64,000 nucleotides of DNA, taken from Rhizobium sp. Q54 (lineage in GTDB: Bacteria; Pseudomonadota; Alphaproteobacteria; Micropepsales; Micropepsaceae). The DNA lies in the NCBI GenBank assembly GCA_945860165.1, contig CAMAPL010000002.1:62001-126000 (forward strand). Direction: 5' to 3'. The position numbers and the translations under genes were made by a program. Positions 58,718 to 64,000 of this stretch are shown here, piece by piece; the stretch's first letter is position 1, and each line of letters begins with the position of its first letter. A model generated the notes under the pieces. It did no database searches, was not told the origin of the DNA, and saw only the letters and a program-made list of their open reading frames with translations.

Positions 58718-60085
58718 ATGCATCCAAGCCTGGCAAACAGCGCCAAGAATGCCATTCCGCTGCATGCGGTGCGGGCCAGGGACGCCAAGGCGTGGCTGGT
58801 CCGGCAGAAGCGCAGCGGATTGGTGATCGCGTCGGGCTTTGCCGGTGCGGCGGGCGCACTGGCGGTCCTGCCCAATACCAAGGGCGGGATCGCTGCCTGG
58901 GTGCTGGGACTGGGCGATAGCCAGGACGGTTTTGCGCTGGCTGCTGCGGCGTCACACCTGCCTGCCGGGACCTACCGGCTGGGCGAAGTGCCCGAATTTT
59001 GCGGCGGCGCCAATGCGGCGCTGGCCTGGCTGATGGGCGGCTATGCCTTCGACCGCTACAAGAAGAAGGTGGCGCGCAAGGCCCGGCTGGCATTGCCGCA
59101 GGGCGTGGACGGCGACGAGATTTCGCGCATCGCCGAGAATTTTTTTCTGGCCCGCGATCTGATCAACACGCCGGCCAACGACATGGGTCCCGCCGAACTG
59201 GAGGCTGCCGCCCGTGCGCTGGCCAAGCGTCATGGTGCGAAAATCAGGATCGTCAGCGGCGCGAATCTCAAAATACATTATCCGCTGATCGCGGCAGTGG
59301 GGCAGGGATCGGACCGCGCCCCCCGCCTGATCGAACTGTTGTGGGGAAAAGAAAATGCGCCTCGCGTCACCTTGGTGGGCAAGGGCGTCTGCTTCGACAG
59401 TGGCGGCTATGACCTCAAGCCGTCCGCTGCCATGCTGACAATGAAAAAGGATATGGGCGGCGCGGCCTGTGTCCTGGCCGTGGCTGGCATGGTGATGGGC
59501 GCGAAATTGAATCTGCGCCTGCGGGTGCTGATCCCGGCGGTGGAGAATTCGGTGTCCGGCAGCGCCATGCGGCCCGGCGACGTCTTTACCAGCCGCAAGG
59601 GCCTGACTGTGGAGATCGGCAATACCGACGCCGAAGGCCGCCTGGTACTGGCCGACGCCCTGTCGGACGCGGACGATGAAACGCCGGACCTGCTGATCGA
59701 CATCGCGACCCTGACCGGCGCGGCACGTGCGGCGACCGGCATGGAGCTGCCGCCTTTCTTTACCGACGATGAGAAACTGGCATCGGATCTCGCCCGGCTG
59801 GGCCAGGCGGTGCAGGACCCGGTGTGGCGGCTGCCGCTGTGGCGTGGCTATGAGGACACGATTTCCAGCCGGGTCGCCGATCTCAACAACAATCCCGCCT
59901 ATAGTTATGCTGGCGCGATCACCGCAGCGTTGTTCCTCAACCGTTTTGTCAGCAAGACAAAGCGTTGGGTGCATCTCGATATTCCCGCCTGGATCGACCG
60001 CCCTCGCGCGGGGCGGCCCGTTGGTGGGGAAGCCAACAGCGCGCGGGCTTTGTATGCGCTGCTGAAAGAACGTTATGGCCGATAA
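58718..60085 (+). CDS. Leucyl aminopeptidase family protein (M17)
   Basis: The 455-residue M17 metallopeptidase has an N-terminal domain (1-160) and a catalytic domain with VGKGVCFDSGGYDLKPSAAM (metal Lys/Asp), MKKDMGGAACVL, the NTDAEGRLVLADAL signature and IDIATLTGAARAATG. It removes N-terminal residues from peptides, two metal ions per active site. It is of the shorter type common in Alphaproteobacteria beside an NlpC/P60 peptidase, whose start overlaps this gene by 11 bases. Confidence 0.94.
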   Translation: MHPSLANSAKNAIPLHAVRARDAKAWLVRQKRSGLVIASGFAGAAGALAVLPNTKGGIAAWVLGLGDSQDGFALAAAASHLPAGTYRLGEVPEFCGGANAALAWLMGGYAFDRYKKKVARKARLALPQGVDGDEISRIAENFFLARDLINTPANDMGPAELEAAARALAKRHGAKIRIVSGANLKIHYPLIAAVGQGSDRAPRLIELLWGKENAPRVTLVGKGVCFDSGGYDLKPSAAMLTMKKDMGGAACVLAVAGMVMGAKLNLRLRVLIPAVENSVSGSAMRPGDVFTSRKGLTVEIGNTDAEGRLVLADALSDADDETPDLLIDIATLTGAARAATGMELPPFFTDDEKLASDLARLGQAVQDPVWRLPLWRGYEDTISSRVADLNNNPAYSYAGAITAALFLNRFVSKTKRWVHLDIPAWIDRPRAGRPVGGEANSARALYALLKERYGR

Positions 60086-60893
60086 GAGATTGATCCCGGT
60101 GCGGGCCGACCTGGCGGCGGCGCATCTAAAGGGCGTGGTCGATGCGCCGCGCTTTGCTGAGGGTGAAAACTTTTCGGTCTGTGTCGGACGCGCGTCTTTA
60201 CGCGTGCGTCCGTTGGGCAACGCGGCGCAGGACAGCGAAATTCTGTATGGCGAAAGCTTCACGGTGTACGACCGTGCCGGCGGCTGGGCCTGGGGGCAGG
60301 CCGCCAGAGACCTGTATGTCGGCTATGTCAAAGAAGAGACGCTCAGCGCGCCTTTTGCGGGTCAGGAAAAAGTCAGCGCCCTGATGGCGCCGTTATTTCC
60401 CGCCGCCGATCTCAAGACATCGGTGCGCGATTTTCTGCCCATGAACGCCGTAGTGCCGGTGCTGAACCAGAGTGGCGATTACGCGAACGTCGGCGCGGGC
60501 TTTGTGCATCAGCGCCATCTTGCGGCTGAAACGGAAAAGGATTTCGTGACGGTGGCGCAGCGCTTTATGGGCGCGCCCTATGTCTGGGGCGGCAAGACCC
60601 TAGCGGGGCTGGACTGTTCGGGCCTGATCCAGACGGCCTTACAGGCGGTGGGCAAGGCTGCGCCGCGCGACACCGACATGATGGAGAAGGCGCTGGGCGA
60701 AGCCGTGACGCTTTCCGATGTCCGGCGCGGCGACCTAGTTTTCTGGAAAGGCCATATGGGCGTGATGCTGGACACAGAAAATTTCCTGCATGCCAACGTT
60801 TTTCACATGGCCGTGGCGATTGAACCGCTGGCTGACGCCATCATCCGTATCGAAAAAATCGCGGGACCGGTGACGGCGATCAAACGGCTTTAA
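60075..60893 (+). CDS. NlpC/P60 family peptidase (C40) with SH3 region
   Basis: The 272-residue protein has two SH3-like regions (about 30-95, SLRVRPLGN, YGESFTVYDRAGGW; and 120-150) and a C-terminal NlpC/P60 domain with catalytic Cys in GLDCSGLIQTAL and His in KGHMGVML, then HANVFHM. The substrate is expected to be cell-wall peptides (gamma-D-Glu-DAP), which pairs logically with the M17 aminopeptidase upstream in peptidoglycan recycling. No signal peptide is seen, again fitting a cytoplasmic recycling role. Convergent with the dehydrogenase gene (four-base overlap). Confidence 0.92.
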   Translation: MADKRLIPVRADLAAAHLKGVVDAPRFAEGENFSVCVGRASLRVRPLGNAAQDSEILYGESFTVYDRAGGWAWGQAARDLYVGYVKEETLSAPFAGQEKVSALMAPLFPAADLKTSVRDFLPMNAVVPVLNQSGDYANVGAGFVHQRHLAAETEKDFVTVAQRFMGAPYVWGGKTLAGLDCSGLIQTALQAVGKAAPRDTDMMEKALGEAVTLSDVRRGDLVFWKGHMGVMLDTENFLHANVFHMAVAIEPLADAIIRIEKIAGPVTAIKRL

Positions 60894-61840
60894 TAGCCCC
60901 GATTCAGGTCCACGACATTGCGGAAGGGCGCGCCGGTTTCGGCGCAGCTGACACAGTCCACCACAAAGGCCGCGGCGTTGCGCGGATCGGTGATGCCGGC
61001 GATATGGGGCGTCACCGTCACCTTGGGATGGCGCCAGAACACATTGTCGGCGGGCAAGGGTTCGGTCTGGAACACGTCCAGCACCGCGCCGCCCAGATGG
61101 CCGCTGTCCAGCGCCGCCAGAAGATCCTGCTCGTTGCAATGACCACCGCGTCCCACATTCATCACCCAGGCGGCCTGCGGCAGGCCGGCGAACAGTTTGG
61201 CGTCCAGGATGTTCTCGGTCTCCGGCGTCAGCGGCAGCATGCACACCATGATGTCGCAACTGGCGAGGAACTGCCGCAGTTCTTCGGGTCCGGCGAAGCT
61301 GGTGACGCCGGGCACGGTCTTGCGCGAACGGCTCCAGCCGAACACCTGGAAGTCGAACATCAACAGGCGCTCCGCCGTCACCGCGCCGATATCGCCCATG
61401 CCCAGAATGCCGATGCGCACATCGCGCGTCGGGCGCGCCAGCATTCGCTGCTTCCAGGATGATTCCGCCTGCGCCGCATCGAAGGCGCGCTGCTGGCGAT
61501 GGATGATCAGCGCATGCAAGGTGACGTATTGCGCCATCTCTCGCTGCAGGGTCTCGTCGACAAAGCGCACCACCGGCAGATGGCGGGGAAATTCCGGATC
61601 GCGCAGGAAACCGTCCACGCCGGCGCCCAGCGAAAAGATCGCTTTCAGGCGCGGCAGGCCTTTGAGGAATCCATGCGGCGGACGGAAGCCGACAAAATAG
61701 TCGATCTGCTGTGGCGCGTAGTGATCCTTGCCATGCAGGAAGCTGTTGAAGGCCTGATGCCCAAACAGCGCCTTGCTCAGCGCATCCCACCCCGGCGGCA
61801 ACAGGAACAGGACGTTGGGCCTGCCCGCTTGTCCTGCCAT
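60890..61840 (-). CDS. ghrA: 2-hydroxyacid dehydrogenase, glyoxylate/hydroxypyruvate reductase A type
   Basis: The 316-residue D-2-hydroxyacid dehydrogenase has a lid substrate domain and a Rossmann domain with RIGILGMGDIGAVTAERLL. The catalytic set is Arg in VMNVGRGGHCNEQDLL, Glu in FQTEPLPADN and His in VTPHIAGITDPR. It is expected to reduce glyoxylate and hydroxypyruvate with NADPH; the A-type assignment rests on short length and the SLGAGVDGFL block. It lies head-to-tail behind the cytochrome gene, nine bases apart. Confidence 0.86.
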   Translation of the reverse strand: MAGQAGRPNVLFLLPPGWDALSKALFGHQAFNSFLHGKDHYAPQQIDYFVGFRPPHGFLKGLPRLKAIFSLGAGVDGFLRDPEFPRHLPVVRFVDETLQREMAQYVTLHALIIHRQQRAFDAAQAESSWKQRMLARPTRDVRIGILGMGDIGAVTAERLLMFDFQVFGWSRSRKTVPGVTSFAGPEELRQFLASCDIMVCMLPLTPETENILDAKLFAGLPQAAWVMNVGRGGHCNEQDLLAALDSGHLGGAVLDVFQTEPLPADNVFWRHPKVTVTPHIAGITDPRNAAAFVVDCVSCAETGAPFRNVVDLNRGY

Positions 61841-61848
61841 TTGTCCTG

Positions 61849-62499
61849 TCAGTGAGCCGGGGGCGCAGGTATCGGCGCGCCGGCCTTGGGAGACGCGGTC
61901 GCGGCGGGTGCGGCTGCTTCAGCCGGCGCAGCAGCCGCTTGCGCGGGCTTGGGCGCGGGAATGGCGGCGGGCGCGTCTGAGTTGGAGCGCAGATAGGCGA
62001 TCAGGTTGACGCGTTCCTTCTCGGCGCGGATGCCGGCGAAGCTCATCTTGGTGCCGGGAATGTAGATCGCCGGCGACTTGAGGAACTTGAACAGTTCGTC
62101 ATAGGTCCAGGCGCCGGGCTTGCCTTTTATGGCGGCGGAATAGGCGTAGCCGGCGTGGCTGGCGCGCGGATGGTCCACGATGCCGAACAGGTTGGGTCCG
62201 ATCTTGTTCGGGCCGCCCTTGGTGAAGTCATGGCAGGTGGCGCATTTGGCGGTCGAGGCCTGGCCCGCGGCCACGTCGGCGCTGGCCAGTACTGTGCCCC
62301 AGTCGGGTATGGCTTCGGCAACCGGCGCAGTGGCCGCAGCCCCGCCGGCCGGAGTCTCGATCACGCCTTCGACGACATAACCGGGCTTTTCAGGATGCTC
62401 GGGCTCGTAAACATGCTCGGCCACGATGCGGACGACGAAGATAAAAACCGCCGTGCCCAGCACCGCGCCGATGATCTTGTTCCACTCGAAGGAATCCAT
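61849..62499 (-). CDS. Membrane-anchored c-type cytochrome
   Basis: The 216-residue protein has an N-terminal anchor (IIGAVLGTAVFIFVVRIVAE) followed by a class I cytochrome c domain (about 80-180) with one heme site CATCHDF and the Met ligand in PGTKMSFAGI. It ends in a Pro/Ala-rich tail. This is the CycM/c552 type that carries electrons from the bc1 complex to the terminal oxidase in Alphaproteobacteria. Start at ATG 62499 (MDSFEWNKIIG). It diverges from kdsB over about 180 bases; the first GC-rich half of this gap has no gene. Confidence 0.92.
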   Translation of the reverse strand: MDSFEWNKIIGAVLGTAVFIFVVRIVAEHVYEPEHPEKPGYVVEGVIETPAGGAAATAPVAEAIPDWGTVLASADVAAGQASTAKCATCHDFTKGGPNKIGPNLFGIVDHPRASHAGYAYSAAIKGKPGAWTYDELFKFLKSPAIYIPGTKMSFAGIRAEKERVNLIAYLRSNSDAPAAIPAPKPAQAAAAPAEAAAPAATASPKAGAPIPAPPAH

Positions 62500-62682
62500 A
62501 CCAGCAAGCTCCCCAAAGCCGGGCGTAGCCGGCAAAATACGGCGCGACATTACCCGTCGCCGCCCCCGCGTCATTGCGGCGAAGCGTCGCATAAATTGTA
62601 AGCGGTATCTGGCCTTAGCGCCAATCCCGGCCTAAACAGGCGGCCCGTGGAACCTCGTAAACGGTGCCACCGCGTGAGGCCC

Positions 62683-63411
62683 ATGAATCCCGTCCTTTTG
62701 ATCCCAGCTCGCATGGCATCGACCCGGCTTCCCGCCAAGCCGCTGGCTGATATCGGCGGTGTTTCGATGATCGTAAGGGTCTGGGCCCGCGCCATGGCCG
62801 CCGGGCTGGGGCCGGTGGTGGTGGCGGCCGGGGAGGCCGAGATCGTGACCGCGATCGAAAATGCCGGGGGACGGGCAATTCTGACCGACCCCGGCCTGCC
62901 GTCGGGCTCCGACCGTATCTGGGCCGCGCTTCAGGTGCTGGACCCGGACGGCAGGCATGACGTGGTGGTCAATCTGCAGGGCGACCTGCCGGCCCTGGAC
63001 CCCGAGCAATTGAAATCCGTGGTTGCTGCGCTCCAGCATTCCGGCGCCGACATCGCCACCCTGGCGGCCCCCATCGACAATGAAGCTGACAAGGCCAATC
63101 CCGCGGTGGTCAAGGCGGTGGTGGCCTGGGACGCCAGCAGTAAGCTGGGTCGTGCGCTGTATTTCACACGAAGCCTAGCGCCCAGCGGCGAGGGCGAGCT
63201 GTTTCACCATGTCGGACTTTACGCCTATCGCCGCGAGGCACTGGAAAGTTTTGTCGCCCTGCCGCCCTCAAAGCTGGAACAGCGCGAGAAGCTGGAACAG
63301 CTGAGGGCGCTGGAAGCGGGCATGAGCATTGCGGTAGCGCGTGTGGACGAGGCGCCCCTGTCTGTTGATACTCAAGCCGATCTCGAACGCGCCCGAAAAT
63401 TACTGTCATGA
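62683..63411 (+). CDS. kdsB: 3-deoxy-manno-octulosonate cytidylyltransferase
   Basis: The 242-residue enzyme activates KDO as CMP-KDO for lipid A core synthesis. PARMASTRLPAKPLADIGG (nucleotide loop), ILTDPGLPSGSDRIW and VVNLQGDLPALDP are clear. Arg and Lys of the CTP loop are in place. The start ATG 62683 (MNPVLLIPARMAS) fits homologues. The stop overlaps the pheA start as ATGA. Confidence 0.94.
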   Translation: MNPVLLIPARMASTRLPAKPLADIGGVSMIVRVWARAMAAGLGPVVVAAGEAEIVTAIENAGGRAILTDPGLPSGSDRIWAALQVLDPDGRHDVVVNLQGDLPALDPEQLKSVVAALQHSGADIATLAAPIDNEADKANPAVVKAVVAWDASSKLGRALYFTRSLAPSGEGELFHHVGLYAYRREALESFVALPPSKLEQREKLEQLRALEAGMSIAVARVDEAPLSVDTQADLERARKLLS

Positions 63412-64000
63412 TAAAAGCCGTCACCCATGCCAAACGCGTCGCCTTTCAGGGCGAACCGGGTGCCTATGCCAATCTGGCGGCGCGCGAAGCGGTGCCCCAT
63501 GCGAGCGCCATCCCCAAGCCAACCTTTGAAGACGCCATCGAGGCGGCGAAATCCGGCGACTGCGATCTGTGCATAATTCCGGTCGAGAATTCGCTCATCG
63601 GCCGCATCGCCGACATTCATCACCTGTTGCCCGATTCCGGCCTGCATATCGTGGGCGAACATTTCCTGCCCATCCGCCACCAATTGCTGGGCCTGAAGAC
63701 AGCCACCCTGAAAGACATCACCAGCGTTTACAGTCAGGCGCCGGCGCTGGCCCAGTGCCGCACGATTTTGCGGGATCGCAAGCTGGCGGCCCACAACTGG
63801 TATGACACGGCCGGTTCGGCCAAGCATGTCGCCGAACTGGGCGACAGACGCGTGGCCGCCATCGCCTCCACCCTGGCGGCGGAATTCTACGGCCTCAAGG
63901 TCCTGAAAGCCGATGTGGAGGATGAGCATCACAACGCCACCCGCTTCTTGATCATGTCGCGGGACGCCGAGCGCGCGCCCGACAGCGGCAAGGTGGTGAC
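63408..64000 (+). CDS. pheA: Prephenate dehydratase (partial, cut by window end)
   Basis: The first 197 codons are present. The prephenate dehydratase domain shows VAFQGEPGAYANLAAREAV, FEDAIEAAKSGDCDLCIIPV then ENSLIGRIADIHHLL, HQLLGLKTATLKDI, and the catalytic Thr-Arg-Phe in HHNATRFLIMSRD. It makes phenylpyruvate for phenylalanine. No chorismate mutase domain precedes it, so it is the monofunctional type; the regulatory ACT domain lies beyond the window. Overlaps kdsB, an arrangement common in the class. Confidence 0.94.
   Translation, partial: MIKAVTHAKRVAFQGEPGAYANLAAREAVPHASAIPKPTFEDAIEAAKSGDCDLCIIPVENSLIGRIADIHHLLPDSGLHIVGEHFLPIRHQLLGLKTATLKDITSVYSQAPALAQCRTILRDRKLAAHNWYDTAGSAKHVAELGDRRVAAIASTLAAEFYGLKVLKADVEDEHHNATRFLIMSRDAERAPDSGKVV

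Overview
The window looks like about 64 kb of an alphaproteobacterial chromosome. It is GC-rich, and its gene families and gene order are typical of that class: miaB-phoH-ybeY-corC-lnt, a DUF3576 lipoprotein followed by leuS-lptE-holA, gpmI-envC-ctpA-polysaccharide deacetylase-rppH, glnK-amtB, and a DksA with a reduced zinc finger. I cannot name genus or species from sequence alone. There is no phage, IS element, CRISPR array or rRNA. The one RNA gene found is an initiator tRNA.

Layout. 0-4.5 kb: the miaB end, phoH, ybeY, corC and lnt overlap as one operon, followed by an XRE regulator. 4.5-9.9 kb: hisE, a membrane protein interrupted by a stop codon with its probable regulator, gluQRS, an esterase, an HNH nuclease, coq7-dsbB and a YgjP-type metalloprotease. 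9.9-15.4 kb: PBP1A, a response regulator lacking its phospho-acceptor, an L,D-transpeptidase, a YggS protein and a thiE-like gene. 15.5-21.8 kb: DUF3576-leuS-lptE-holA-hisF-CHAD. 21.9-25.5 kb: phosphatase, xth, a 44-residue membrane peptide, tsaD and hemD. 25.5-28.5 kb: decayed genes (ATP-grasp, TPR/glycosyltransferase, MFS). 28.7-31.1 kb: four tandem 2OG-Fe(II) oxygenase paralogues, the last one dead. 31.2-37.8 kb: gpmI, envC, ctpA, polysaccharide deacetylase, rppH and a hydrolase. 37.7-40.9 kb: three pseudogenes around dksA and tRNA-fMet. 40.9-53 kb: ftsK, an aminotransferase, a decayed amt, amtB-glnK, a UbiH-like monooxygenase, and zapE with its neighbours through asd. 53-64 kb: secreted proteins, OmpA, tesB, a frameshifted TAXI binding protein, GST, M17 peptidase with NlpC/P60, a hydroxyacid dehydrogenase, a membrane cytochrome c, kdsB and pheA (cut by the window end).

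Most of the window is housekeeping: tRNA and ribosome maturation, cell-envelope and peptidoglycan work, nitrogen sensing, amino-acid synthesis. The unusual parts are (i) a dispersed double-hairpin repeat of about 95 nt that lies directly after stop codons and in one case is read in frame as the start of a protein, (ii) the tandem oxygenase array with a decaying member, (iii) a small membrane peptide with a strong ribosome binding site behind a 15-nt palindrome, and (iv) an unusually high density of broken genes. Several of the breaks lie at homopolymer or dinucleotide runs, so sequencing error must be excluded before they are called pseudogenes.
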